Notes: generated by a model from the letters alone, not told the origin. A stretch of DNA of 56,768 bases from Azolla pinnata (GCA_037176905.1 JBBBWG010028788.1:1-56768), one strand, 5' to 3'; shown: positions 1-12,599, numbered from the stretch's first letter. Made by a program: numbers and translations.

Positions 1-76
1 TAACCTTGCATTCTTTATAGCAAGGTTTTTTTGTATTGTCATGTTATTTTAATACAAATATCCATTTACGAAAAAA

Positions 77-124
77 AGAAGAAGAAGAAGAAGAAGAAGA
101 AGAAGAAGAAGAAGAAGAAGAAGA
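77..124. repeat. (GAA)n microsatellite upstream of LSG1
   Basis: About 16 uninterrupted GAA/AAG triplets lie 190 bases before the LSG1 start codon. They give spurious poly-Glu and poly-Phe reading frames on the two strands. The stretch between the repeat and the ATG is pyrimidine-rich, as expected of a promoter or 5' UTR, and shows a near-duplicated phrase (GTGGGCGATTTCTC) around 176-212. Confidence 0.9.
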
Positions 125-316
125 TTTCATGAACAAATGGCTTCTTAGGGGCATTTGTGGAAATAAGACAAACTCGTGGGCGATTTCTCCCCTCCTTCGT
201 GGGCGATTTCTCTCTCCCCTTTTCGGGCTTCGTGGGCGAAATTCCGACCGTCTTTTCCTCTCGATTTCCTTCTCTGTGCGCGAATTTGGATTCTCTCTCC
301 TTCAGTTCCGCCGCAG

Positions 317-3300
317 ATGGGAGGCCAGAAGGGCAAGGCCAGCCTTGGCCAAGCATTGATCCGGCAGCAGAACGCCCTCAGAGGCGGAGGAGCTAATGGC
401 AGCAGCCGATATCAGAAGAGGAAGAATAAGACGTCCGGGGTAGTGGAGTCTGTTATCGATCCCCGGGACCTCGACACTGTCATGGAGCAAGCAGAGCTTG
501 CCGGCCGCATCTTCTCTTCTTCCCACCCTACACCTCATGTCTTTGTCGCGGAGTAACTCTCTCTCCCTCTCCCTCTTTCTCTCTTTGTAGATTGTTTCGT
601 TTAAAGCTAGCCTTCCTTTTAGGTTTATTCTATTTGCTTTTTAGCTAAAATTGTTCTGCTTTCCTCTTCATTTCTAACTTATGTTCGTTGCGGTTCTAAA
701 ATATTATCTTCAGTTTCACCTGATGTGGCACATCTCCGCAAGGTATCTCAGAACATAGTAAATGGTTGATTTTTTTACTGGTGGTGTTCTGTTATTTTTC
801 TCAAAGGACACATTTTTTAATGTGGAATTTACATATAGAATGGGTGCTTTATTCGATCCGATTACTGCTTGTTGATACGTTTTATGCAACTCCTATGGAA
901 AATCTTTTATTACGATGGGTATGGTAGGCTCTGTTTTCTTTTCAAAATTTTCCTTGTTAGAAATTATATCTCTATATGGATATATTTTGTGTGCTTTAAT
1001 AGTGAGTCGAAGCACTGTCGTAGATAATGTAAAAAACTCTACCAATAGTCTTTCTCCTTGGTTTGTAGTAGTCTTGTATTTGGGTAATTGTGTTATGGCT
1101 CTATATGCATGTTACTCATCATTTACTAGAATTCACGGACAACTCAGGCTCATAGAATGTATCCACTAACGGAGACATTCTATGAGCCTGTTTTGGCTCA
1201 TAGTATTGTGTACCTGAGACAGTTGATGATTATGCAATTGGTCTCCACTGCACTGGATTATTGCCTGGATGGTTTGGTTATCTATTTTGTCCTCGCAATG
1301 TACTGTCTCTTGTGGATTATTGCATTCTTTACCAACATGTTACCATTTTTTTGGGTTTATTCAAATGTCGGACATGATTTATCATTTTATTTATAGTGAA
1401 ACTGAAGGAGATGAAAGATTGAGTCCTGAGGCGAAGGAGAAGCAGAAAAAGACTGAGGAAAAGCTGCATCAAAGTAGGTTAAGAATCCCAAGAAGGTATA
1501 AAACCAATACTAAAATCCTGTAAAAATTTGTTAATCCTATAATACAGGCAGTGCAGCCTTTGTTTGCATTAAAGTTCATATAAGACAAAGGCATGCTGAG
1601 AGTGGATGATGTTGATTTGGTATATCAGTTACATAAGGCAATGTATTTTTTCTGTATTTTTTCCATATCATTTCTCTAGGCCAAGCTGGCATTCTGGCAT
1701 GACCCCAGAAGAACTCGATATCAAGGAGAGACAATCGTTTTTAGAGTGGCGACGGGAACTTGTAAGGTAACACTTGAGTAAAAGCCAAGATTCGAAATAA
1801 TTGACTGGAGGAAGGGGTCAGAATGCTTTTTTATTTCACTTTTTTAGTTTATTCAGCTTGTTAATGTCTAATTCGGATCATTCTGATTGTACGTAGCTTA
1901 GAAGAAAATGAGAAACTGGTAGTTACACCTTTTGAAAAGAATCTTGAAATATGGAGGCAACTATGGAGAGTGATAGAACGAAGTGATTTGGTGAGTGTAA
2001 GACTCAATCTTGCCATGTAAATATGTTATGTGGTTTTGACTAAACACACTTCATTTGCATGAAGGTGGTTACTGTGGTGGATGCTCGGAATCCGTTGTTT
2101 TATAGGTGCCCAGATCTGGAGGTTAGAGGAATCCTAACTCATTGTTTCAAGTTTTGTATTTGGATTTTTCGTGTCTAACATTTTCTGTTGCAATGGACTT
2201 AGGCCTACGTTCAAGAGATGGATCCGTATAAGAAGACCGTGCTTCTGGTTAACAAAGCTGACTTGCTTCCAGAATCAGCCAGGTGAGTGAGGAGGTCTTG
2301 TCGCATATCCTGTGTAATTTTAGTATGTCGTTTCAACATGATCCCAGCTTGCAAGACGATGGCATCTAACAAAGGCGGTTCCGGTTTGCAGATTGAAATG
2401 GGCAAACTATTTCAGGTCACAGAATATCTCTTTCCTCTTCTGGTCTGCCAAGAATGCAACGGCCAAGCTTGAAGGAAATGCCAAGCTAGACCTTAGCTTA
2501 ATGGATGAAGGATCATCTGATAAAGAAGTAAGGATACTTGGTAGGGAAGAGCTGTTGGACACACTAGAATCAAAGGCAAAATTTGTTTCCCTGGCGAGGA
2601 AGGAAGCCCTTAAGGTTTCCATGGCAAATTCTGAGATGCACTCTGATATGAAGGGCCTGCATCATGAAGAAGATCAGAAGAATGTTTTAAGTACCAATAA
2701 ACAAGTAGTGGTTGGCTTTGTAGGGTATCCGAATGTTGGCAAGAGCTCCACTATAAATGCATTAGTGGGAGAGAAGAGGACCGGTGTGACCTCCACACCA
2801 GGAAAGACCAAGCATTTCCAAACATTACTACTCTCTGAAGGGCTGATGCTATGTGATTGTCCGGGGTTAGTTTTTCCTTCATTTACAAGCTCTCGTTCAG
2901 AAATGGTTGCGTGTGGGGTTTTACCTATCGACAGATTAACTGACCATCGAGGCCCTGTTCAAGCAATCGCAAACCTTGTTCCACGTCATGTTTTTGAGGA
3001 TCTTTATGGTTTTTCCTTACCTAAACCTAAGCCTTACGAACCCCAAGATAGGCCACCGACAGCGTATGAGTTGCTTCATGCTTTCTGTCTCTCTAGAGGT
3101 TATGTTGCTGGTGCAGGATTAGCCGATGAAACTCGAGCTGCAAGGATGATGTTGAAAGACTACGTCAATGGGAAATTGCTTCACTATCACCTTCCTCCAA
3201 GAGATGAAGAAGAAGAATCGAACAGTTCAGGTGATGACAGTGATGATGAAAAGGATGCCAGTACTGAGGATACAGATGAAGCAGTGGTGTATGAAGGCGT

Positions 3301-3547
3301 TATGAATCATCTAGATTCATTCGAAGCAATGGCAGGGATGAAAGCAGCTGCTACAGCACCTTCAAACAAGATGCTGAAAGATGTAAAAGCGCATAAGGCG
3401 CATAAAATGCACAAGAAACCCCCTCGAACAAAGGATCGATCGTGGAGAGTCAGAAATGATGATGAAGATGGGATGCCATTGGTGAGGGGAGTGGCAAAGC
3501 CTGTTAGCTATGGTGCTGCCAGATTGGCACAAGTTAAAAATGGCTAA
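317..3547 (+). CDS. LSG1: LSG1-like large-subunit GTPase (60S ribosome maturation), 7 exons, 602 aa
   Basis: Exons: 317-552, 1397-1495, 1680-1766, 1897-1990, 2065-2121, 2203-2282, 2392-3547. All introns are GT-AG and the phases join without a stop. The product is a circularly permuted GTPase of the YlqF/YawG family. G4 (NKAD, residues about 208-211) precedes G1 (GYPNVGKSS, about 329-337), a Thr-rich switch I (GVTSTPGKTK) and G3 (DCPG, about 373-376). The N-terminus MGGQKGKASLGQALI and an early TPEELDIKERQSFLEWRR block match the LSG1/Lsg1p group. Known role of the family: a cytoplasmic GTPase that releases the NMD3 export adaptor from pre-60S subunits. The last exon carries the whole G1-G3 part plus an acidic Ser/Asp/Glu stretch (about 490-515) and a basic tail (KAHKAHKMHKKPPR). 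The start is the first ATG and gives the family N-terminus. Nothing looks broken. Confidence 0.95.
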
Positions 3548-4090
3548 AAGAAGCCTAGTATTTTATCATTCATTGTGGTCTCTCTGTGCATATTGCAGTC
3601 TAGTATGGATATATGTCGGAACTCTCGAAGTGTAATGCAGTGTAGATATGTACTGCCTCAGCATATCATAACACATCCATGTGCACTGGAAAAGAGTTCC
3701 TCTTGATACATTCCTGTAATAGATACCGAGGTCCCCATATGAACTTAGCGGCGGTGGTTAGACACACATGGTTTTACAAATTTTGCTATGCTGTTTTGCA
3801 TGTGATGTTGGTGAATGCAAGAATATTCTGTATAGTTTTGCGAATTTATTCTCGCTAGAACTTCAGATGGATTTGGGTCATCAAATTCTATTCAATATTT
3901 GTCAGAGCACATTGTTTGATGGAGCAGTTGATGTTAGAACCTGTAACCCAAAGTTTTCAGTTTATTGCTCTGTGACACGGTTATGTCCACAAATAGATAG
4001 CTGATATTATTTTTGGAAACACCAGCTAATATTCATGAAAGGAATCTGGTATAAATCATATGTTAATCTTCATGTATTATCTTCATGCAG
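3548..4090. other. 3' flank of LSG1, no gene seen
   Basis: This AT-rich sequence should hold the LSG1 3' UTR and terminator. One ORF of about 78 codons at 3768-4004 has no recognisable features and is treated as chance. Confidence 0.6.
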
Positions 4091-4221
4091 GTGCAGGGAA
4101 TGATGCTTATGGCCCATGGATACTGTATGAGCTGCTCTTTAAGTCGAGGATTAAAGATAATGACTTCAGCCAATTCTTTGCTAATGTGACTGGAAAAGGA
4201 AGACTAACGGCTGTGTACTAG
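4091..4221 (+). pseudogene. Orphan exon-like ORF, faintly like the end of a DEDDy 3'-5' exonuclease domain
   Basis: A clean acceptor (CTTCATGCAG) is followed by 43 open codons ending in TAG at 4221. The reading contains NDAYGPWILYELLFKSR, which resembles the last helix of WRN-like/DEDDy exonuclease domains (D-A-Y-x-x-W-x-L-Y-x-x-L). The Tyr of the exoIII Yx3D motif would fall at the exon junction and is not present in what can be read. No upstream exons of such a gene were found in the window, so this is either a relic or chance. The family resemblance is inference from one short motif. Confidence 0.3.
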
Positions 4222-4669
4222 AAGAAAAACATCGCAGAGGACATCGTGTGTTGAGGAACATTGCTGAGGACAGATATAACAGCTCTGAATGAGTCAGCTG
4301 ATCAGTTTTTTAAGAAAGGGATTTCTAATTGTGGGTTTTTGTATCTTTGCAAAAATTGCGGTATCCACATGAGCAATGGAAATGGTATCAGACTTGTGGC
4401 TGATGATGTTGTGTGAAAATCAATTGACAATGTATATACAAGTTTTGGATCTACCTAACAGAGTTAGTTGTTCAGCTGGTGTCAGAAGACTCTATATAAC
4501 TGTCATCCCACAGAAGTATGTCAAAGATCTATCAATATCTTTCCAAGAAAAAACAGAGTGAGACTCTGGAGACATAATTTTCTAAATAAATGTGCCACAA
4601 AGCTGCTCTGAAGTATTTACATGAATATTCTCCTCTATGTTACATATTTTTGGGAAGAATCAGATGCGA

Positions 4670-5011
4670 TTAACTCTGAGACTTTTTGTACAAGTTACAA
4701 TCACATCTGTGATGAACATATACAATAATGCATCGGTTGTTTTGAACACCTGATTTTAAAGAGGATCTAGGATTACATCCACATCTGTGATGGAACTTCC
4801 TCATATACAACAATCCATCAGTTGCACGCTTAAATGCTTCTGTTCCAGCTGCATGGTTGTTGCAGACGGTTCTCATAAGACGAACCTTGAAAGGTCGGTT
4901 TTCGTTAAGAGATGCCCGACAGAATTCCTTACTTTCTGCAAAGATCAGCAATGGTGTAAAAATAGATGTCAGGAATATAAGCCATGTATACAACAAGACT
5001 GTATTAGCCAT
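4670..5011 (-). other. 113-codon ORF with signal-peptide-like N-terminus in the HslU 3' region; probably chance
   Basis: The reading frame starts with a hydrophobic segment ending in an Ala-rich cut-like site (LLIFAESKEF) and then has several Cys (HHRCGCN, HHRCDCN). The two Cys motifs come from an imperfect tandem duplication of DNA of about 82 bases (around 4699 and 4781, ACATCTGTGATG followed by ATATACAA). The ORF lies where the HslU 3' UTR should be. It matches no family I know. A small secreted Cys-rich peptide is conceivable, but chance is more likely. Confidence 0.2.
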
Positions 5012-5077
5012 TTAACTTTTATTTGTTCCATGAGGAAACGCTAGAACCATTGTTAGATATCAAATTCCATACACGAC

Positions 5078-8000
5078 TCATCTCAGAAATGTCGAAATCA
5101 TCATCTTAAGTGAAATGAAATAAATGAATCATTAGAGAAATAAAAAAAAATTCTAATTGAAAAATTAGAAAGGAACTAACCTGTTTGTCAATCACATATG
5201 TACTTCCCGATCTCTCAGGAGCGTTGAAGCTGATATCTTCAACTACTTTCTCGATAATCTACATGATAATTTGAGGTATTGTTGAATGAAGCTGGAAACA
5301 CAATCACAATTGAAAGATCAAAATTCCACGCATGGTTTGTTTCCTTACAGTGTGCAATCTTCTTGCTCCAATGTTATCCACAAACTTGTTGACCTAGATA
5401 AAGAAAACGCAACCGAGGATTACGAAATGAAATACAAGTGGAACAGTCATAACTATTGATGCAAAATAATTATTGGAAACAGATCTATGGTCGATACGGA
5501 ATAAAGATTTCAAAATGATGGCAGCTTCTCAAAATTAGTTGGAAACGTGTGAACGGCCAACAACCACTCCAAAAATCAATAAATGGGAACTAAGTAAGCA
5601 CTTCCACATTCTTTCCTCAGGTAGGATGCAAATGTAGCATGTGTTTTTTCTACGTTGTTACGGGGAACTTCAAAAATATAGAAAATGGACATAAAACCCA
5701 GCTCTTCTTAGAGAAGCTCTTCAATGCAGATATGACTTGGTGGCACTAAATCAAGTGTTTATTGGATTTAAATCAATCCAGATCTACATATGGGGAAATC
5801 TGCCATATAAGACGTGAAATATGTCGGAAGTTATTAGTGTCTTTATTATAATAAGATGTGCCATATGTCAAAAGTTTAGAACCTCTCCAGGTCTACAGAA
5901 TACCTAAGGCAGGCGCCAACTGCCCAAGTTTAGAAATAACCTCTCAATGTCTACATACTGTTCTCTGGTCTTGTCGAAAACATCATCTAGAAAGTAATTT
6001 TTCTAGAATTGGATCAAAGTCTTCAGCACTCCACAAAGCGTCCTACTCTCAAGGGGAAACTGGCTATGTCATATGCTGCTAGTATGACTGAACCGAATCT
6101 CTACTTATAGAGGTTCAACAGCACCAATTTATTAACAAGACAGCCTCTAATGAGCAAGAAATGAGAGCGCAATTACACTGTACTTCTTTGTGAAGAGACC
6201 ATATTGTCATAACTACATCAGTAATGACTTGGTATAATCATATCTATCAAGCCATCACCAAGCATAGCGCATGAATTTGACAGAATAAGTCTGTTTGGTA
6301 ACTATGCCAACAACAAAAAGCTTATTTCAAATAGAGCCTAGCTTTGCAAGAATAAGGCATCCTTGTTACAGAATTTATGAAGTTTCTTGGTGATAACAAT
6401 CCATCAATTAACACAAAGCATCTAGCAATGTACCTCAGCAGCTACATTAGCCAATTCTCTGATTGCATCATTTGTAAAAACGAGTTCGACACCTTCAGTC
6501 TTCAGGAGAAGAATTTGCTGCTTTATTAAGTTTGTCTCAGGTTCTGTTAATATACGGTAAAGGTCCTGAATTTTCCCACACATTAACATTAACATGTGAC
6601 ATTCATAGCAACACAAAAGCTAGAGGAAGGGATGAATCCTAAGCACCTCCTTAGTAAGACCTTTCAATTCCACTCGTATAGGTAAACGACCTTGTAACTC
6701 TGCAAGCATGTCACTGGGTTTGCAAGCATGAAATGCTCCGCTACAAATGAACAAGATGTGATCTGTGTTGACGTTTCCATATTTTGTGCTTACTATGCTG
6801 AAAATAAGAAGGCCAAATCTGGTAAGGAATTTTATTCTCCATACTGTGTATGCTTCAAATATTAGAAGCTGCATGCTACAAGTGAGGCACAACATACAAA
6901 CATTATTCGCTCCAAGTAAAATTCTAACAATCATCAAGAATGAAAAACTTCTAAACATCTCGGGAACATATGCAAGTATGCAAGCAACAACACAAGGCAT
7001 ATGCCATATCCTACAATACACACTTATCACAGCTCCCAAGACTGCAAAATGATATTGAAACTGACGGGTCCTGTGAATGATTCTCGTCAAGAAACTGAAC
7101 CTTTCCTCAAAACAAGAAAAAGACAAAACCAGCTGAGCTACAAACCTTCCCTCGATAATGGGCAGTAAATCCCTTTGCACACCTTCTGCACTTGCATCAG
7201 CTCCATATCTCGACTCTGCGGAACTGACTATTTTATCAATCTCATCTATGAAAACGATTCCATCAGACTCTGCAAGCTATCAGCCATCACATAAAATAAA
7301 GCACAAGAATGACATTACAATAATGAGAAAAAAATATTCCAGAACAAATGAAGAAGGCTGACCTGCAGGGCATCCTTTGTTAACTGGTCCGTATTCAAAT
7401 GTTTCTCCACTTCAAACTCCATCATTTTCCGCTTTGCATCCTTCACAGGCATCTCTGTCCTTTGATTCCTTGGTGCACTTTCAATCTACAGCCAGGTTAT
7501 ATCTATAAGAATATTTATCAATGCTATACTTTGCCATTTGGCCTAAGAAGATGTTATCTTTATTTCTAAAGATGGCATTTGTTATATTATGAAATCAGTT
7601 TTCAATTGTGAGTCAGTGGTATGCACATAATGTAATCCACCTTGCGTCTTGCCAATCTATAGAGTGAATCAAGGGCAGGACTTGGAAACTAGTACGAGTT
7701 CAGAGGATAATGAATCATGAAATCATAACTTACCTCCAAGGAGTTCACAAAGCAGAACATTCCAAACAAAGAGTATTTCAAAGAAATCGGTTATGCATGT
7801 TATTCATTGGTTATCTTATTATTAAAAATGCAGAACAATTCAGGCCAATGGAAAATTCTGTTTGATGATCATAATTCAGACAGAGCAAAATGTTTCAGAC
7901 AAGATCATCACTATATACAACGAAGACCCTGGATGTTCTTATGAAAATAAGGTAATCTAATGCACCTCGAACAAGTTGCCACAAATGATGAAACACCGCT

Positions 8001-11000
8001 CACTATAGAAATATAATTTACTGTATTATGACTAGCTTATTACAGTGGCCGTATTGATGGGTGAAAGGTAAGACAAGATGGAAGGATCTCGAAATTAAAT
8101 TCATTCTGTTCAATACACTAAAATCAAAACCTTTACCTTATAAACAAAGCTACCAACTCCAATACCACCAGCATTTGAAAAATCAAATGGCATGCGCACT
8201 TTTCCTTCAGGCAAATCAACAGTTACCATTTTGGCATCCAATTCACCACTGTAGTACAGTTCGCGATAACCATGGTAAGCCTCTCTTTCCTCAGGGGTAA
8301 GCTATATAGAACAACTTTCCAGAAGTAATCAGTAAACTTGTGTAACAGTAGTTGGGTTTACATAAACTCTTCTACTAAAAAGATCAAGACACCTCAGTGG
8401 AACCATTTAATCCAGTGAGCTTTAACAATATCTGCTGTGCCACAACATCTTCAACTTCTTCCACGACCCGAGAGCGCACCTACATGTCCATCAAAACACA
8501 GTATGTTTCTTTCTTCTTACAACCATAAACTTGGATATTGGTTTAATACCTTTTGGCGTTGCAATTGGATTGCATTATCAACGAGGTCACGGATGATCTG
8601 ATCTACATCCCGACCATGGAATCCTACCTCAGTAAATTTAGTGGCTTCAACCTAGGACATGGAGAATTTCTAAAGGTGTTAAATTGATGTCAAGATCTAT
8701 CAGTAGAGAAGCGTGACGCTGTACATTACCAATAGCTTGTGACTAGAAAAATATGAACATACATATCCCCTGAGGCAGACATAACTGGCTAACCTTGATA
8801 AAAGGTGCATCCGCCAGCTTTGCCAACCTTCTTGCAATCTCCGTCTTCCCACATCCAGTAGGACCTATCATCAGAATATTTTTGGGAACAATTTCTTCCC
8901 TTAATTCAGGGGATACACGATGTCTGCGCCATCTATTCCCTGTGTCATGTAGAATAATCAAAGAATAAACCACTACATTGAAAATATAAACTTTTCCATG
9001 AATGTCTACACATCTAGATGAGGTTTTCATATTAATATATTGAAGGAGGAAAAGTTGTAGTTGTGATCTACTGAGTTAGAGGGCCTGATGTAGATACTTT
9101 CAAATGCATCTTGTCACAGAAATTGGGGCTTTTATGGAAAATAGGAGCTTTAATCAAGCAAAAGATACAGTGAAATAACAAAAATTCATAAAATTGCTCG
9201 GCGATCCATCAATGAATTGGCTGTCTATGCCTTGCATTCTGCAAATACAAATTTCAGTCACATAGGGCAGTCTCATTTATGGAGAAGCAATTTATAGCGA
9301 CAGTGTAATTCTGTTGATAATAAGTTCAAGATGTAGATCTCAAGCTCAAATAATCCACAGATTATTATTTTACTTTTGAATTCATCAGACAGATTGGAGT
9401 TTCACGGCTTTATATTTTACTTTATTAAGTTGGAAACTGGTGCATTTATTTTTCATGTAACTCAGTCAACCCATGTTGCTTGCTGTTGGACTTGGCATTG
9501 AATCATAGCAAAGAATAAATGCCTTTTGTAAACATCCTCGCTACAGAATGAGGCCTACAAGATACATTATAATGGCCAATCCCAGTATCTCTGATATTAA
9601 TAACTGCAAATGTACATGCTAAAAACTTCTCAGTATGTTCCTAAGCCAATCATAAGGTAATTCCATATGAAGTTTCATCAGAAGAGTAACTTCCTTTGAA
9701 GATCCTAAACTCGTATGCTAACTAGAACGCATCATATGGAATGTTGATCCCTCGATGATCAGCATAAAGTATGAATCCTGCACTAGATCTTAAGTGGATT
9801 TCGATCCAAAATAAGCGAGATATGAAGGGAACCAGATCATCACATGTAAGAAAGACCAAAAATGTGGTAACAGTGAAGCAGATAGTTTCTACATGAGTCT
9901 TCAACCATGACCTACTTTCTACGCAGATGTTTACAAGCAAAGGGCTGATAGACGCATACGCAAAGCCACTGCAACTGCACGTTTTGCTTCCTCTTGTCCG
10001 ACGATATAACGATCCAATATGCCAACTATCTTTGAAGGTGTCAAGCTTGACTGGCCTGTCATAAAACCGTCTTTACAATATAGACATTGCTCGAAACAGT
10101 AACTTTACCTTTCTCAAGCACACATTAAAAGCGATCAGTACCTGAAGGGGCCACTTCAAATTCAACTTCTGCTGCCTTGCCATTGTCAATTATGCCTTCA
10201 GGCAAGGTAGATCTGCCAACATTGTGAATTCATAGAATTCAGTATTCGAGACACTAATTTTAAAAAGACACTTAGTGGAAGAAGCTTTTTCCGCAGATTT
10301 ACCAACATACACATCCACACCTGTGAGGACACAGAGAAGCATATGCCTCAAACTTCTATGCCAGTATAAACTCATATATCCGCACAACAACATTACCGTG
10401 CATTCATAATACATTCATATGTTGTCAAATTTCAATGGTATCTTACTTACTCATTAGTAGATGCATCCAATATCCAGAACACTCATGCCACTTTAAAAAA
10501 TCTTTTACCAGAGACTCTTGAGCAATATGTAATACAGAACAATCACGTAAACTGATGAAAACAGCACCAAAAAAGAGGTTCCTTTTACTAATCCTCCCCA
10601 AGTGGAAATCGACTGTTTCTTTCCCCATTTCCATTAATCAGTCAGAGCCATGAAACGAGACCAGTTTGGTGTGATCTGAACCGGAACACTGCAGCTTAAA
10701 CAGCTTAGGCTACAAATGGATCAGTTCGATCCTGTTTCGGCTTCAAACTTTGAAAATGATTTGCTTTAGATTCGGTTTATCCAAGCAGCTCAATGGCCTG
10801 ATAGCTGCCATTGAAAACAGCCGAGTGGTTTATCTGGCTAGGGCCACGGTTGAAACAGCATAACGGTCTGGTTCTGGTTCAGCTCGAAGGCGCTCGGCTT
10901 AGGGTTTCAGGGTTTTAGCTTGGACTGGATTTGAAAGAACTGTAAAACGTTTGATCGAAAGCCCTGAAAACAGAATCGGACCAACCAGTTGCCGAGCACC

Positions 11001-11223
11001 CAACTCACGAGTTGCTGCAGCAAGGACGGAAATGGACCCAGCAAGGAGCGGCACTTTCCGAAGACGGAAGCATGGAAGCGCAAGATCGCAGATGATGAAT
11101 CAGATTTTAGTTCAGAGAAAACCTGCGGATCCTAAGAGGAGCTTACGTCGATAGATGGATCCATGTCTGATGTGTGGAGCTAATCCGTCGGAGGATGGGG
11201 CGGAATCTGTGCAGAAGGAGCAT
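5078..11223 (-). CDS. HSLU: HslU (ClpY), AAA+ ATPase subunit of the HslUV protease, mitochondrial-type presequence
   Basis: Exons from the 5' end on the minus strand: 11223-11147, 10212-10142, 10055-9960, 8939-8794, 8651-8550, 8479-8393, 8301-8137, 7485-7363, 7276-7146, 6797-6647, 6565-6434, 5393-5349, 5258-5181; tentative last exon 5104-5078. The 13 secure exons give 468 codons with all phases matching. Exon 1 encodes [19 protein letters not shown]: Arg-rich, no acidic residues, hence a likely mitochondrial presequence. Seen motifs: N-domain [20 protein letters not shown], Walker A GPTGCGKT (107-114), pore loop GFHG (140-143; GYVG in E. coli), Walker B FIDEID (298-303), [13 protein letters not shown], sensor-2 GARRLHT (436-442). 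An I-domain separates pore loop and Walker B. Known role: the hexamer unfolds substrates and feeds HslV. The usual C-terminal tail (LSRxIL-like) was not found: the simplest splice adds only MMISTFLR and a stop. HslV is not in this window. Confidence 0.92.
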
Positions 11224-11486
11224 TCTTCTCGCCCTCTTTGCGGCAGAATCTTCGGCTTCTTCCTTCCTTCCTTCCTCCTCTCTTCGGTCTTTCGGTCTAG
11301 GTCTAACGCCTCAGCGATCCTGCTCCTCCGCTTGCTGCTGCTGCTGCTGCTCCTCCTGCTTCTCGTGGGCGATACGAAAGAGCAACTGAGTCATGCCTGA
11401 TTTGCTCCACTCCTCTCGCTCCTTCTCCCGGAAAGGGGACGAACAACTGCCATATCTCTCTCTAAGCTTTCTCTGTGTACTTCGCG
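11224..11486. promoter_or_regulatory. Probable HslU promoter/5' UTR with short CTG run
   Basis: The sequence upstream of the HslU ATG on the minus strand is purine-rich on that strand and holds a short (CTG)/(CAG) run at about 11332-11350. This run gives a poly-Gln reading on the minus strand. No promoter element can be named with confidence. Confidence 0.35.
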
Positions 11487-12490
11487 AAGGATGCATCGTC
11501 ATGATCACCATCATCGCCACCCATCATTATCGCCCACATCGCCCATCAACATCGCCCACATCGCCCACATTGCCCACATCGCCCATCTCGCCCATCTCGC
11601 CCATCGCCATCGCCCATCGCCCATCGCCCATCACCATCGCCCATCACCATCGCCCACATCGCCCGCATCGCCCGCATCGCCCATCGCCATCGCCCACATC
11701 GCCCGCATCGCCCGCATCGCCCATCGCCATCGCCCATCACCATCCCCCAAATCGCCCACATCACCCAATCGCCCATCGCCATCGCCCATCACCATCATCC
11801 ACATCATCCACATCGTCCACATCGCCCACCGCCATCGCCCATCACCAACGTCCACATCGCCCACATCGCCCACATCGCCCATCGCCCATCGCCCACCGCC
11901 ATCTACATCGCCCACATCGTCCACATCGCCCACATCGCCCATCTCGCCCATCACCATCGTCCACATCGCCCATCGCCCATCGCCATCTTCGGAAAGGGAC
12001 GAACAACTGCCATATCTCTGCTTTCTCTGTGTACTTGACGAATGATGCAACCATCACCGTCATCGCCCATCGCCCATCGCCCATCACCATCGCCCATCAC
12101 CATCACCAATCGCCCATCACCATCGCCCACATCGCCCACATCGCCCATCGCCCATCACCATCACCAATCGCCCACCACCATCACCATCTCCACCTCCATC
12201 ACCATCGCCATGAGCAATGCGGTCATCATCATGCCACCACATCAGCACCATCATCATCATCATCTTCATCGCTGCCCTCGTCATCATGCGAGTGTCAGCA
12301 TCGACAACATCATGTCAACATCATGCTGTTTGCCAGTGTCCTCACCATCATGTGACCATCACCATCGACAACCTCAGGACGCCGCTGCCATCATCATCAT
12401 CCCAAACATTGCTTTCGTTATCATCGACAACACCATCACCATCACCATTGTTGTCATTCATCACTATCATCATCATCGACAACAACAACT
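11487..12490. repeat. CAT/CGCCCA low-complexity minisatellite
   Basis: This is about 1 kb of irregular tandem repeats built from CATCGCC, CACATCGCC and CATCACCATCGCC. It degrades to plain CATCAT/CATCAC after 12170 and ends in (ATC)n with CAACAACAAC near 12480. It contains an internal unrelated island, GGAAAGGGACGAACAACTGCCATATCTC... (about 11992-12040), which also occurs just before the array at about 11430-11485. That makes a direct duplication. Long His/Ser/Pro ORFs in several frames are by-products of the repeat. Confidence 0.9.
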
Positions 12491-12599
12491 CGAGACACAA
12501 ATTTATTTGTGTGCTAGTGTTCTAGCATCTCAGTTGCATCCGTTCCGTGTTGTTGCTAGTCTGTCACCAGGCAAATTTGTTGCTAAACCATTGTCCCAG

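Noticed and set aside
77..356. Poly-Glu (plus) and poly-Phe (minus) frames at the left edge
   Set aside because: Produced by the (GAA)n microsatellite. The real coding start is the LSG1 ATG at 317 in another frame.
11487..12490. Possible CRISPR array or satellite centromere
   Set aside because: The units are irregular CAT/CGCCCA phrases without constant repeats and unique spacers, in a plant nuclear context.
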